Positions 54,032 to 63,628 of a stretch of 64,000 nucleotides of DNA are shown piece after piece. Every line of letters begins with the position of its first letter. Position 1 is the stretch's first letter. The stretch covers positions 1 to 64,000 of the forward strand of contig CANQNN010000010.1 in assembly GCA_947625205.1 (NCBI GenBank), in the 5' to 3' direction. The notes under the pieces were generated by a model. The model was not told the DNA's origin and did not search any database. It saw only the letters and a list, made by a program, of their open reading frames with translations. The stretch is from an uncultured Lachnospiraceae bacterium (GTDB lineage Bacteria; Bacillota; Clostridia; Lachnospirales; Lachnospiraceae). The position numbers and the translations under genes were made by a program.

Positions 54032-56539
54032 ATGGCAAAAAAGGCTGCAACGACAACATTTGATACAGAACTTTTTAAAAGAAGTGTTTTATATAATGTA
54101 AAGACACTTTACCGTAAGACCCTGGAAGAAGCGACGGACCAGCAGATCTTTCAGGCAGTATCCTATGCGATCAAAGACGCGGTTGTTGACCAGTGGATGA
54201 CGACACAGAAGGAGTTTGACAAGCAGGATTCCAAGATGGTGTATTATCTTTCTATGGAATTCCTGATGGGACGTGCTCTTGGCAATAACATTATCAATCT
54301 GCAGGCGTATAAGGCAGTGAAGGAGGCTCTTGAGGAGCTGGGGCTTGATATCAATATCGTGGAAGATCAGGAGCCGGATGCAGCACTTGGCAACGGCGGT
54401 CTGGGCCGTCTTGCGGCATGCTTCCTGGATTCCCTGGCAACGCTGGGATACGCCGCATACGGCTGCGGTATCCGTTACCGTTACGGTATGTTCAAGCAGG
54501 AGATCAAGAACGGTTATCAGGTGGAAGTGCCGGATAACTGGCTTAAGGACGGTAATCCTTTTGAACTCAGAAGACCCGAATATGCGAAAGAAGTCAGATT
54601 TGGCGGTTACGTTAACGTCTATGTGGATGAGAACGGCAGAAGCAATTTCAGACAGGAAGGATATCAGGCGGTCCGTGCGATCCCCTATGACTTGCCGGTA
54701 GTAGGTTACGGCAACGGCATTGTCAATACGCTCCGTATCTGGGATGCGGAACCCGTAGAGTGCTTCCAGCTTGATTCTTTTGATAAAGGGGATTATCAGA
54801 GAGCCGTTGAACAGGAGAATCTGGCAAGAAATATCGTCGAGGTGCTTTACCCTAACGATAATCATTATGCCGGCAAAGAGCTTCGTTTAAAACAACAGTA
54901 TTTCTTTATTTCGGCGTCCGTGCAGGAAGCGGTAGCCAAATATATGCGTAAGCATGACGACATCAGAAAATTTCATGAGAAAGTTACGTTCCAGCTCAAC
55001 GATACGCATCCCACAGTTGCCGTTGCTGAACTGATGCGTATTCTGATGGATGAGTATTATCTGACATGGGATGAAGCGTGGGAGGTTACGACTAAGACAT
55101 GCGCGTACACCAATCATACGATCATGTCGGAGGCGCTTGAAAAGTGGCCCATTGAGCTTTTCTCCAGACTGCTTCCCAGAGTGTATCAGATCGTGGAGGA
55201 GATCAACCGCAGATTTGTGGCGCAGATCGAGCAGAGATATCCGGGCAACCAGGATAAAGTACGTAAGATGGCGATCATTTACGACGGTCAGGTGAAGATG
55301 GCGCATCTTGCCATTGCAGCGGGCTATTCCGTAAACGGCGTGGCGAGATTACATACAGAGATCTTAAAGAACCAGGAGCTGAAGGACTTCTATGAAATGA
55401 TGCCCGAAAAGTTCAATAACAAGACGAACGGTATCACCCAGAGACGTTTCCTGCTCCATGCGAATCCGCTTCTGGCCGACTGGGTAACGGCCCATGTGGG
55501 AAGCGACTGGATCACCGATCTGCCTAAGATCAATAAGCTGAAGATCTATGCGGATGATGAGAAGGCACAGCAGGAGTTCATGAACATCAAGTACCAGAAT
55601 AAAGTCCGGCTTGCCAGATATATTCTTGAGCATAACAGTATTGAGGTAGATCCCCGCTCCATTTTTGATGTGCAGGTCAAGAGGCTTCATGAATACAAGC
55701 GTCAGCTTTTGAATATACTGCACGTTATGTATCTGTACAATGAATTAAAAGAACATCCGAATATAGATTTCTTCCCGAGAACATTTATCTTCGGCGCAAA
55801 AGCAGCAGCGGGTTATATGAATGCCAAGCTGACCATCAAGCTGATCAATTCCGTGGCGGATGTGATCAATAACGATCCGGCGATCAACGGTAAGATCAAG
55901 GTAGTGTTTATCGAGAACTACCGTGTGTCCAATGCGGAGATCATCTTTGCGGCGGCGGACGTATCGGAGCAGATCTCCACGGCGAGTAAAGAGGCGTCCG
56001 GCACGGGTAACATGAAGTTCATGTTAAACGGTGCGCTGACGATCGGAACGATGGACGGTGCGAATGTAGAGATCGTGGAAGAAGTAGGGGCGGAAAATGC
56101 GTTTATCTTCGGTTTAAGCTCGGATGAAGTCATCCGTTATGAGAACTATGGAGGTTACGATCCGACTGAGATTTTTAACAACGATCCCGATGTGAGAAAG
56201 GTCCTGATGCAGCTCATCAACGGCACGTATGCGCCTAACGATCCCGATCTGTTCAGACCGCTTTACAACTCGCTTCTGAATACACAGAGCACCGCGAAAG
56301 CGGATACGTACTTTATTCTGAAGGATTTTAAGGCATACGCGGAAGCGCAGCAGCGGGTGGAAGAGGCGTACAGAAACGAGAGCGGCTGGGCGAAAAGCGC
56401 GATCTTAAACGTGGCATGCTCTGGCAAGTTCACCTCCGACAGAACCATTCAGGAATATGTGGATGAGATTTGGAAGCTGGATAAGGTTGTGATCCCTAAG
56501 ACGCCGGTTGTAAGCGAGAAGAAATTGACGGGCAAATAA
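54032..56539 (+). CDS. glgP: Glycogen phosphorylase
   Basis: GlgP releases glucose 1-phosphate from glycogen. The 835-aa protein has YLSMEFLMGRALGNN near the start, ALGNGGLGRLAACFLDS, and FQLNDTHPTVA. The PLP-binding Lys is in EASGTGNMKFMLNGALTIG. The start is ATG 54032 with GAGGAGG upstream. It has no synthase or branching gene near it; the glgC-glgD pair lies about 26 kb upstream, so breakdown and synthesis are encoded apart. The 200-bp gap after ileS (53831-54031) is A+T-rich and shows no clear promoter. Confidence 0.97.
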   Translation: MAKKAATTTFDTELFKRSVLYNVKTLYRKTLEEATDQQIFQAVSYAIKDAVVDQWMTTQKEFDKQDSKMVYYLSMEFLMGRALGNNIINLQAYKAVKEALEELGLDINIVEDQEPDAALGNGGLGRLAACFLDSLATLGYAAYGCGIRYRYGMFKQEIKNGYQVEVPDNWLKDGNPFELRRPEYAKEVRFGGYVNVYVDENGRSNFRQEGYQAVRAIPYDLPVVGYGNGIVNTLRIWDAEPVECFQLDSFDKGDYQRAVEQENLARNIVEVLYPNDNHYAGKELRLKQQYFFISASVQEAVAKYMRKHDDIRKFHEKVTFQLNDTHPTVAVAELMRILMDEYYLTWDEAWEVTTKTCAYTNHTIMSEALEKWPIELFSRLLPRVYQIVEEINRRFVAQIEQRYPGNQDKVRKMAIIYDGQVKMAHLAIAAGYSVNGVARLHTEILKNQELKDFYEMMPEKFNNKTNGITQRRFLLHANPLLADWVTAHVGSDWITDLPKINKLKIYADDEKAQQEFMNIKYQNKVRLARYILEHNSIEVDPRSIFDVQVKRLHEYKRQLLNILHVMYLYNELKEHPNIDFFPRTFIFGAKAAAGYMNAKLTIKLINSVADVINNDPAINGKIKVVFIENYRVSNAEIIFAAADVSEQISTASKEASGTGNMKFMLNGALTIGTMDGANVEIVEEVGAENAFIFGLSSDEVIRYENYGGYDPTEIFNNDPDVRKVLMQLINGTYAPNDPDLFRPLYNSLLNTQSTAKADTYFILKDFKAYAEAQQRVEEAYRNESGWAKSAILNVACSGKFTSDRTIQEYVDEIWKLDKVVIPKTPVVSEKKLTGK

Positions 56540-56548
56540 TTGATGGCG

Positions 56549-56580
56549 AGGCTGTTGTCCAATGGGCAGCAGCCTTTTTA
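56549..56580 (+). terminator. Terminator of glgP
   Basis: AGGCTGTTGTCC pairs with GGGCAGCAGCCT (two T-G pairs) around AAT and is followed by TTTTTAT. Confidence 0.88.
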
Positions 56581-56641
56581 TAGTTTGTGCGCAGGTAAAG
56601 CGTACGCCGCGTAAGCCTGCGCCGGACCACGGAGAAGAGGC

Positions 56642-57676
56642 ATGGATAAGGGGCACACTATATTATTTGAGGATAAAGCAGGATGTTTAAGGCTGGCGGA
56701 TCGGATACTAAAGTGTTATGAAGGCGCACTTGGAACAGGCTGCTTTCTGGAGCTGCTGCAGTTTTCCGAAAACCGGACTTATCTGGTCCGGGATCCTGCC
56801 AGGCATAAGCGCGCGGTTTTACGTCTTTGCCGGCCCGGTTATCACACAAAGGACGAACTGCAGGCGGAGATCGAATGGCTGTCTGCGCTTAGCCGGGACA
56901 CATCATCGCGCAGCTTAAAGCTGCCCGTACCGGTTGCGGACGGTGACGGCGGATATGTGCAGAGCGTGGATGCGGAAGACGGACTTATATATAACGGCGT
57001 AGTGTTCCGGTATCAGACAGGAAGACTTCTGGACACTTATACGCCGGAGGAGCAGCTGCCTTGGTTTGAGAAGTTAGGCGAGGTGACGGCAGTGCTGCAC
57101 AGACAGGTTCAGGGATGGAACGGATCGGGAAATATACAGCGCTTTCACTGGACTTATGAAACGATGCTGGGGAAGCGCGCCATATGGGGAGACTGGCGTG
57201 AGATCCCGCGGCTGACCCGGCAGATGTATGACATCCTTTCAGCGGCGGACAGGATGGTATGTAATAACTTGAAAGCGTATGGAATGGATAAGAGCAAATA
57301 TGGGCTGATTCATGCCGACCTGCGTGCTTCCAATCTCCTGACGGACGGTGACCGGCTCAGGATCATTGACTTTGATGATTGCGGGTATGGGTGGTTTTGG
57401 CAGGATCTTGCCGCATCGCTCAGCTTCATAGAGACGCTGGACATTGTGCAGTTGCTGATTGCCGAGTGGCTTAAGGGCTACGGCAGGATACTAGAACCGG
57501 GCGAAGAGGACAGGCGTATGATCCCGACCTTTATCATGATGAGACGGCTGCAGCTGCTGGCGTGGGTAACAAGCCGGCGCGGTTCAGGCGGGGCGCAGTT
57601 TTCGGAAGACGATTTTGCCGCCGGCACGGTGGAGCTGGCAGAACGATATTTAGGCGGCTGGCTGAGCGGTATCTGA
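56642..57676 (+). CDS. APH-fold phosphotransferase family protein
   Basis: This 344-aa protein has the aminoglycoside/choline kinase fold. It has the catalytic loop YGLIHADLRASNLL with Asp, the metal-binding RIIDFDDCGYGWFWQDLA, and a preceding nucleotide-binding region with YLVRD and AVLRLCRPG. The length fits the broad APH family (PF01636), which includes homoserine kinase II, SrkA and CotS-type proteins. The substrate cannot be told. The ADLRASN variant is unlike true antibiotic kinases, so resistance is not suggested. Confidence 0.82.
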   Translation: MDKGHTILFEDKAGCLRLADRILKCYEGALGTGCFLELLQFSENRTYLVRDPARHKRAVLRLCRPGYHTKDELQAEIEWLSALSRDTSSRSLKLPVPVADGDGGYVQSVDAEDGLIYNGVVFRYQTGRLLDTYTPEEQLPWFEKLGEVTAVLHRQVQGWNGSGNIQRFHWTYETMLGKRAIWGDWREIPRLTRQMYDILSAADRMVCNNLKAYGMDKSKYGLIHADLRASNLLTDGDRLRIIDFDDCGYGWFWQDLAASLSFIETLDIVQLLIAEWLKGYGRILEPGEEDRRMIPTFIMMRRLQLLAWVTSRRGSGGAQFSEDDFAAGTVELAERYLGGWLSGI

Positions 57677-57732
57677 GGATCAGGAGAACGGTACGGGGTA
57701 ATGACTGCAGAGAAGGTTTAGGCAGATATACA

Positions 57733-57761
57733 TTGCACGCAGACCGGATATCTTATATAAT
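57733..57761 (+). promoter_or_regulatory. Probable promoter of the hydratase gene
   Basis: TTGCAC (57733-57738) and TATAAT (57756-57761) have a 17-bp spacer, 45 bp before the ATG at 57806. Confidence 0.65.
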
Positions 57762-57805
57762 AAAATTTGGTCAGGAAGTAAAACTGTACCAGCAAGGAGA
57801 TAAAT

Positions 57806-60106
57806 ATGATGATTAAATTATTGGAAGGCGGCGCGTATCTTGTAAACGGGACACAGATCATTCCCGACACTGCGGACGCGGCGGCACAGATCAAAAATAA
57901 GACGGGGCGGGATGTGTCCAGGAACGCGGCGGCACAGAATACGATGGCATACGGTATTCTGCGCGATCACAATACGTCGGGGAATATGGAGAAGCTGAAG
58001 ATCAGATTTGATAAACTGACCTCCCATGATATCACATTTGTAGGTATCATTCAGACCGCCAGGGCTTCGGGACTTAAGAAATTTCCCATCCCCTATGTGC
58101 TGACCAACTGCCATAATTCCCTATGTGCGGTAGGCGGTACGATCAATGAAGATGACCATATGTTTGGGCTGACTTGTGCGAAGAGGTACGGCGGCGTGTA
58201 TGTGCCTCCCCATCAGGCGGTCATTCATCAGTATGCCCGCGAGATGCTGGCTGGCGGCGGTAAGATGATTCTTGGCTCTGATTCCCATACCCGCTACGGT
58301 GCGCTTGGTACAATGGCGATGGGAGAGGGCGGCCCCGAGCTTGTAAAACAGCTTTTATCCCAGACGTACGATATCAATATGCCGGGGGTCGTGGGCGTGT
58401 ATCTGACAGGCGCTCCCATAAAAGGAGTAGGCCCCCAGGACGTTGCGCTTGCCATTATCGGGGCGGTGTTTGACAACGGATATGTCAAGAACAAGGTTAT
58501 GGAATTTGTGGGTCCCGGCGTAGCGTCCTTAAGCGCGGACTTCCGTATCGGCATAGACGTTATGACTACGGAGACCACCTGTCTGTCCTCTATCTGGCAG
58601 ACGGATGACCGGATCAAAGAATTTTATGATATTCACGGCAGGACGGAAGAGTATAAAGAGCTGAAACCGGGCGAAGTGGCTTATTATGACGGAATGATCG
58701 AAGTAGATCTGTCAAAGATCAGGCCGATGATCGCTATGCCGTTCCATCCAAGCAATACATATACCATTGATGAAGTGAATGCGAATCTGAAGGATGTGAT
58801 CCACGATGTGGAGGAACGCGCGAAGGTTAGTCTGGACGGTGCGGTCCCTTATTCCTTACAGGATAAGATCGCAGGTGGCAGGTTCCAGGTAGATCAGGGA
58901 ATCATAGCGGGCTGCGCGGGCGGCGGATTTGAAAATATATGCGCGGCGGCGGATATTCTGAAAGGCTCCTCTATAGGATCCGATGGATTTACATTAAGTG
59001 TATATCCCGCCTCCATGCCTGTATATATGGAACTGATCAAAAACGGCTGCGCGGCGACTATTCTGGAAACCGGCGCGGTCATGAAGACAGCCTTTTGCGG
59101 TCCCTGCTTCGGTGCGGGCGACACGCCGGCGAACAATGCGTTCAGTATCCGTCACTCGACAAGAAACTTCCCCAACAGGGAAGGTTCCAAGCTGCAGAAC
59201 GGGCAGATTTCCTCTGTGGCGCTTATGGATGCCCGCTCTATCGCGGCTACAGCAGCCAACAAAGGTGTGCTTACGCCTGCTACGGAATTTGACGGTGAGA
59301 TCGGCAGGTACAAATATCACTTTGATGCGAGCATATATAAGAACCGCGTGTTTGACTCTAAAGGCGTGGCCGATGAGAGCGTGGAGATTCAGTTCGGTCC
59401 CAATATCAAGGACTGGCCTGCTATGGGGGAACTGCCGGAGAACCTGGTGCTGCGTGTGGTGTCAGAGATACATGATCCCGTTACCACAACGGATGAATTG
59501 ATTCCTTCCGGAGAGACTTCATCCTATCGTTCCAATCCCTTAGGCCTTGCAGAGTTTACTTTGTCCAGGAAAGACCCTGAGTATGTGGGACGCGCAAAGG
59601 ATATTCAAAAAGCTGAGAAGGCGAGGATGCAAGGAGAGCATCCGTGTCAGGCTCATCCGGATGTAAAGCCGGTGATGAGTGTGATCAGGAAGACTTTTGC
59701 AGACGTATCTCATGTAAATACAGGCTTTGGTTCTACGATCTTTGCGGTGAAGCCGGGCGACGGCTCCGCGAGAGAGCAGGCGGCAAGCTGCCAGAAGGTT
59801 CTGGGCGGCTGGGCGAATATCGCAAATGAGTATGCTACCAAGCGTTACCGTTCCAATCTGATCAACTGGGGTATGCTGCCATTCCTGATCCCGGCGGGCG
59901 AGCTGCCGTTTAGGAATCTGGATTATCTGTTTTTCCCCGGAATCAGAAAGGCGGTCGGGGATAAGGCGGATGTGATCAAGGCGTACAAAGTATCCGTGGA
60001 AGAAGATAAACTTACGGAATTTGAACTTCGTCTGGGTGAATTGACGGACGAAGAGCGGCAGATCATTTTAAAAGGCTGTCTCATCAATTATAACAGAGTA
60101 GGCTAA
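57806..60106 (+). CDS. Aconitase-family hydratase (YbhJ-like)
   Basis: This 766-aa protein belongs to the aconitase superfamily. The Fe-S ligands are visible as Cys in [13 protein letters not shown] and the pair in [37 protein letters not shown] is the typical substrate-site motif, and the swivel domain lies at about 590-720. It resembles E. coli YbhJ and the group annotated as hydratase, not AcnA or AcnB, and the exact substrate is unproven. The start is ATG 57806 with AAGGAGATAAAT upstream. No citrate synthase or isocitrate dehydrogenase gene is adjacent. Confidence 0.85.
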   Translation: MMIKLLEGGAYLVNGTQIIPDTADAAAQIKNKTGRDVSRNAAAQNTMAYGILRDHNTSGNMEKLKIRFDKLTSHDITFVGIIQTARASGLKKFPIPYVLTNCHNSLCAVGGTINEDDHMFGLTCAKRYGGVYVPPHQAVIHQYAREMLAGGGKMILGSDSHTRYGALGTMAMGEGGPELVKQLLSQTYDINMPGVVGVYLTGAPIKGVGPQDVALAIIGAVFDNGYVKNKVMEFVGPGVASLSADFRIGIDVMTTETTCLSSIWQTDDRIKEFYDIHGRTEEYKELKPGEVAYYDGMIEVDLSKIRPMIAMPFHPSNTYTIDEVNANLKDVIHDVEERAKVSLDGAVPYSLQDKIAGGRFQVDQGIIAGCAGGGFENICAAADILKGSSIGSDGFTLSVYPASMPVYMELIKNGCAATILETGAVMKTAFCGPCFGAGDTPANNAFSIRHSTRNFPNREGSKLQNGQISSVALMDARSIAATAANKGVLTPATEFDGEIGRYKYHFDASIYKNRVFDSKGVADESVEIQFGPNIKDWPAMGELPENLVLRVVSEIHDPVTTTDELIPSGETSSYRSNPLGLAEFTLSRKDPEYVGRAKDIQKAEKARMQGEHPCQAHPDVKPVMSVIRKTFADVSHVNTGFGSTIFAVKPGDGSAREQAASCQKVLGGWANIANEYATKRYRSNLINWGMLPFLIPAGELPFRNLDYLFFPGIRKAVGDKADVIKAYKVSVEEDKLTEFELRLGELTDEERQIILKGCLINYNRVG

Positions 60107-60199
60107 ACTAAATCTGCATAACGGTCGATATATAGGATACAAGGGATGGCTGATCTTGGCCGGACGGCTGTCTTTTGAATCTGAATGCGTACAGACCAC

Positions 60200-60250
60200 G
60201 GACGGTGTTTTCAAGGGAAAAGGATTTACTTTGAGGATGCCGTCCTTTCT
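60200..60250 (+). terminator. Probable terminator after the hydratase gene
   Basis: GGACGG (60200-60205) pairs with CCGTCC (60240-60245), extended inwards by TTTTCAA/TTGAGGA with wobble pairs, and is followed by TTTCTATTT. The loop is long, so confidence is moderate. Confidence 0.5.
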
Positions 60251-60327
60251 ATTTGCCATGCATCATGGAGGGTGTAGTCGGTGGCACAGACGGGCGTAGA
60301 CAGGGTTTGTACAAGAAGGAGGAAAAC

Positions 60328-61437
60328 GTGAGAATAGATTCCGCAGCAGTGGCGATGGAATCGACCAGAAGCTATGCTTCTGTGACGGGAAAATCGGTGA
60401 GCGCTTCCAAGGTACGGCGGGCGGGCGGTCCGAATGAAAGTCTCGAGAGTCTTTTCGGGGATCTGATAAACGCAGGCGGGAATACAGAGCAGGCGGAGCA
60501 GAGTGAAGAGAGTGACGGGGATATTGAAAACGCCGAATATGACGCCAGCCTGGAAGATATCACAGCGCACTTTAGAAACGTGTCCAATCCGGGAAGGATC
60601 ACGGCGGGAAGAACGCCGGAAGACGTACTGTACACCATCAGGCAGAGGTGCATCCAGTTTTTGATGGAGCTTTTATTTTCTTTCCGCGGCCAGCCGTTTG
60701 AAACCGGAATGTGGGATACGCAGAGTGTGAATCCGGGAAGCGGTATGGGGTCCGGCAAAACAGTTTATCAGGCGGGAATACTCACTAATCGGTATTATCA
60801 TATGGAGCAGGAGAATACGACATTCTCAACGACCGGAACGGTAAAAACGGCGGACGGAAGAGAGCTGTCATTTAATCTTGATCTTACCATGAGCCGACGG
60901 TTTGAAGAGTATTATGAGGAAACTTATGCCACCGAAAGACTGACATACTGTGATCCGCTTGTGATCAATCTGGATACGGATATCGCGGAAGTCTCGGATC
61001 AGAAGTTCTTCTTTGATCTGGACCAGGACGGCGAGGAGGAAGAAATATCTACATTAAAATCCGGCAGCGGTTATCTGGCGCTTGACCTGAACGGGGACGG
61101 GAAGGTCAACGACGGCGGCGAGCTTTTCGGCACGAAATCCGGAAACGGTTTTGCGGATCTGGCCGAATATGATTCGGACGGCAACGGATGGATCGATGAG
61201 GCGGACGACATATGGAATAAACTTCTCATATGGGTTAAGGACGATACGGGAAAAGACGTCCTGTACCACCTGTCTGACCTGGGTGTGGGAGCCATAGGGC
61301 TTGGCAACGTGTCCACGGAGTTCGCCCTTAATTCCGCACAGGATAACCATAATAATGCTATGGTCAGAAACACGGGCATATTCCTGTATGAGAACGGGAA
61401 CGTGTCCACCGTGCAGCATCTCGATCTTGCAAGATAA
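60328..61437 (+). CDS. Putative calcium-binding protein of unknown function
   Basis: The protein is about 369 aa with no signal peptide or membrane helix. The C-terminal half has EF-hand-like loops: FDLDQDGEEEEI, LDLNGDGKVNDGGELFG and YDSDGNGWIDEADDI (about 225-300). The LDLNGDGxxxxGGELFG pattern recurs in bacterial Ca2+-binding proteins, some of them secreted. The N-terminus (MRIDSAAVAMESTRSYASVTG) is Ser/Ala-rich. GTG 60328 with AAGGAGGA upstream is preferred to 60253. It stands between the hydratase gene and spoIID without clear co-function. Confidence 0.65.
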   Translation: MRIDSAAVAMESTRSYASVTGKSVSASKVRRAGGPNESLESLFGDLINAGGNTEQAEQSEESDGDIENAEYDASLEDITAHFRNVSNPGRITAGRTPEDVLYTIRQRCIQFLMELLFSFRGQPFETGMWDTQSVNPGSGMGSGKTVYQAGILTNRYYHMEQENTTFSTTGTVKTADGRELSFNLDLTMSRRFEEYYEETYATERLTYCDPLVINLDTDIAEVSDQKFFFDLDQDGEEEEISTLKSGSGYLALDLNGDGKVNDGGELFGTKSGNGFADLAEYDSDGNGWIDEADDIWNKLLIWVKDDTGKDVLYHLSDLGVGAIGLGNVSTEFALNSAQDNHNNAMVRNTGIFLYENGNVSTVQHLDLAR

Positions 61438-61459
61438 CAGATGCGTGCGGGAATATCAC

Positions 61460-61500
61460 ATGAAACACCCGCATAGTATATTTTATGCGGGGTGTTTCAT
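61460..61500 (+). promoter_or_regulatory. Long inverted repeat ending on the spoIID start codon
   Basis: ATGAAACACCCGCAT and ATGCGGGGTGTTTCAT form a stem of about 15 bp with one bulged base (61460-61474 with 61485-61500). The 3' arm contains the GGGGTG ribosome binding site and the first two bases of the ATG at 61499. It has no T-run, so it more likely hides the start site than ends transcription. An in-frame ATG at 61460 lies on the 5' arm. Confidence 0.65.
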
Positions 61501-62482
61501 GAAAGAAAATAGAATCGTCTTAAAAGGAACAAACAAAAGAGATGCCGGAGGCTTTCTTTTGTTTGTTTTTTTATTGCCGTATGTGTGTGCCTGCCTGTGG
61601 GGTCACGCGGGCGTTGAAAAAGAAGCGCTGCAAAGTAAATATAAGGAGGATGCCAACAGCCCGGCGCATTATGTGCAGGCACAGATGGAGTGGGGGCTGT
61701 GGGAAATACCGTTGGAAGAGTACATCGCCTATAAACTGGAATCAGTGATGCCGGAAGCCTGTGAACCTGAGGCAATAAAGGCACAGGCGGTGCTCTTACG
61801 GACAGAGATCGTAAAGATCATGAAGGAAGACGGAACAGGGACGCTGCGCGTATCAGGTGACGGTCTTGATAAATGGTATCGGGCAGGCGAGGAGGAATTG
61901 CAGAAGCTTACGCCGTACAGGCAGGCAGTGAAAGATACGGCGGGACTGTATCTGTGCTATCAGGGCGAACCGATCCAGGCGTCCTATTTTAAAATCAGCA
62001 ATGGACAGACAAGAGATGCGTCACAGGTATGGGGGACCCGCAAACTGCCCTATTTAAAGAGTGTACCGTGTGAGCAGGACAAGACGGCACAGGACTTTGA
62101 AAGCCGGGTGACTGTATCCAAAACAAATTTCATACATGAAATACAGACGTATATAGACGGTGAATATTCGGCAGAGCAGCTGTGGGAGGGTATGAACCTG
62201 ACCTATGATGATTCGCAGTATGTGACGAATGTATCGTTTGAACGAAACGGGGAGAAAACGGTCGATATAGACGGTGAGACGTTTCGTTATCTGTTTTCAC
62301 TGCCGTCGGCGTCCTTTGAGATCGAACAGACGCAGACCCAGATTATTTTTAACGTTACAGGCGTGGGACACGGTTTCGGTATGAGCCAGTATGCGGCTGG
62401 CTGTATGGCGTTAAACGGAAGCACTTACGATCAGATCCTGCAACAATTTTTTTTCGGGACCAGGTTAGCAAAAATTGAATAA
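61499..62482 (+). CDS. spoIID: Stage II sporulation protein D (SpoIID)
   Basis: SpoIID is a mother-cell lytic transglycosylase that drives engulfment with SpoIIM and SpoIIP. The protein is about 327 aa. One N-terminal membrane helix (about 17-35) is followed by ESVMPEACEPEAIKAQAVLLRT, which holds the catalytic Glu, then DASQVWGTRKLPYLKSV and the end motif GHGFGMSQYAAGCMALNG. The start could be ATG 61499 or the in-frame ATG 61460, 13 codons earlier; the first has the better site. The next gene is spoIIQ-like, the usual clostridial order. It is probably controlled by sigma-E. Confidence 0.92.
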   Translation: MKENRIVLKGTNKRDAGGFLLFVFLLPYVCACLWGHAGVEKEALQSKYKEDANSPAHYVQAQMEWGLWEIPLEEYIAYKLESVMPEACEPEAIKAQAVLLRTEIVKIMKEDGTGTLRVSGDGLDKWYRAGEEELQKLTPYRQAVKDTAGLYLCYQGEPIQASYFKISNGQTRDASQVWGTRKLPYLKSVPCEQDKTAQDFESRVTVSKTNFIHEIQTYIDGEYSAEQLWEGMNLTYDDSQYVTNVSFERNGEKTVDIDGETFRYLFSLPSASFEIEQTQTQIIFNVTGVGHGFGMSQYAAGCMALNGSTYDQILQQFFFGTRLAKIE

Positions 62483-62569
62483 CCTGTCAAAAATGGGTAA
62501 GACTAACACCATGTAAACTTGTACAAAAAGCTTATGAACCAAACAATGAACAGTAGGAGGCAGGATTTC

Positions 62570-63556
62570 ATGGGAAGAAGAAATAGAAATGGTGTTAGAA
62601 AAGAGAGAATCATTATGCTGGCGACATCCGTACTTGTGCTGACAGTACTGACGGTGACAGGCGTTTTCGTGAAGAGAAGCAACACGGCGGAGCGGGAAGA
62701 TTATGTGGTAGATTTTGAAGCGATCGAACAGGGAGCGGATATGACGGCTGAAAACATGTTGTCCGGTGATGAACTGGATACCCTGTTTGCGGAGGTGGGA
62801 ACAGATGACCTTGATTATGATCCCGCCTTTCAGGAAGCCAATTCCCAGAATGTAGAGAATACCAACGGCAGCTTCGCCGCTGGACAGACAGCGGAAGAAA
62901 CCGATGGTGCAAACGCAGAATCGGCAGAGCAAAAGTCCGGGAGTGAGAACGGCGGGGAAACGGACCAGACGCCGCAGGAGGATACTTCAAAAGATACAAA
63001 AAAGAATACCAAAAAGGATACCGCGGTACAGACCGGGGAAGAACAGGAAGGTATGTTTGACGAGACGGTAGACACCGCTCGGGCAGCCGGAGAGCCGACA
63101 GCAGAGGAGGCAATTTCGACAACGGTACAGCCGGTCCTCGATTTTCATGAGGAAGACGGGCTGGTATGGCCGATCGTGGGAGATGTGCTGATCAATTACA
63201 GTATGGACAAGACTATCTATTTTCCGACGCTGCAGCAGTACAAATATAATCCCGCCATTGTCATAGCGGCTTCACAGGGCGCAGAAATCACAGCGGCAGC
63301 AGCCGGACGGGTAAATTCTGTGGGATACGACCGCGTGATCGGAAACAATGTGGTTATGGATCTGGGTAACGGTTACGAGCTGACATACGGACAGCTTGAA
63401 AATATCACAGTGTCCGAAGGAAGTTATGTGAGTGTGGGCGACATCATCGGCACCGTGGCGTCACCGACGAAGTATTACAGCCTGGAAGGAACAAACGTAT
63501 ATTTTAAGCTGACTAAGGACGGCGAGCCGGTCAACCCTATGAGCCAGCTGCAGTAA
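62570..63556 (+). CDS. spoIIQ: SpoIIQ-like forespore protein with degenerate LytM (M23) domain
   Basis: The protein is about 328 aa. A single N-terminal helix (about 13-33) anchors it. An acidic, Thr/Glu/Lys-rich linker (about 40-190) leads to an M23 fold (about 200-320). The M23 zinc ligands are absent: the first H-x-x-x-D site reads NPAIVIAASQ, the second is TYGQL in place of Y-x-H-L, and the H-x-H pair reads NVYFKL. B. subtilis SpoIIQ has also lost zinc binding and acts as the forespore half of the SpoIIQ-SpoIIIAH channel. ATG 62570 with AGGAGG upstream is preferred to 62519. It follows spoIID by 87 bp. Probable control is by sigma-F. Confidence 0.85.
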   Translation: MGRRNRNGVRKERIIMLATSVLVLTVLTVTGVFVKRSNTAEREDYVVDFEAIEQGADMTAENMLSGDELDTLFAEVGTDDLDYDPAFQEANSQNVENTNGSFAAGQTAEETDGANAESAEQKSGSENGGETDQTPQEDTSKDTKKNTKKDTAVQTGEEQEGMFDETVDTARAAGEPTAEEAISTTVQPVLDFHEEDGLVWPIVGDVLINYSMDKTIYFPTLQQYKYNPAIVIAASQGAEITAAAAGRVNSVGYDRVIGNNVVMDLGNGYELTYGQLENITVSEGSYVSVGDIIGTVASPTKYYSLEGTNVYFKLTKDGEPVNPMSQLQ

Positions 63557-63628
63557 TGAGCAGATGCAAACGGGCTGTAACGGTGCGGCTGCACAGAATA
63601 CGCAGCCGCAGACAGAATGGAGATAAAT

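Noticed and set aside
56642-57676. Aminoglycoside resistance gene
   Set aside because: The fold matches, but the catalytic loop and context fit housekeeping APH-fold kinases, and no resistance neighbours or mobile sequences are present.
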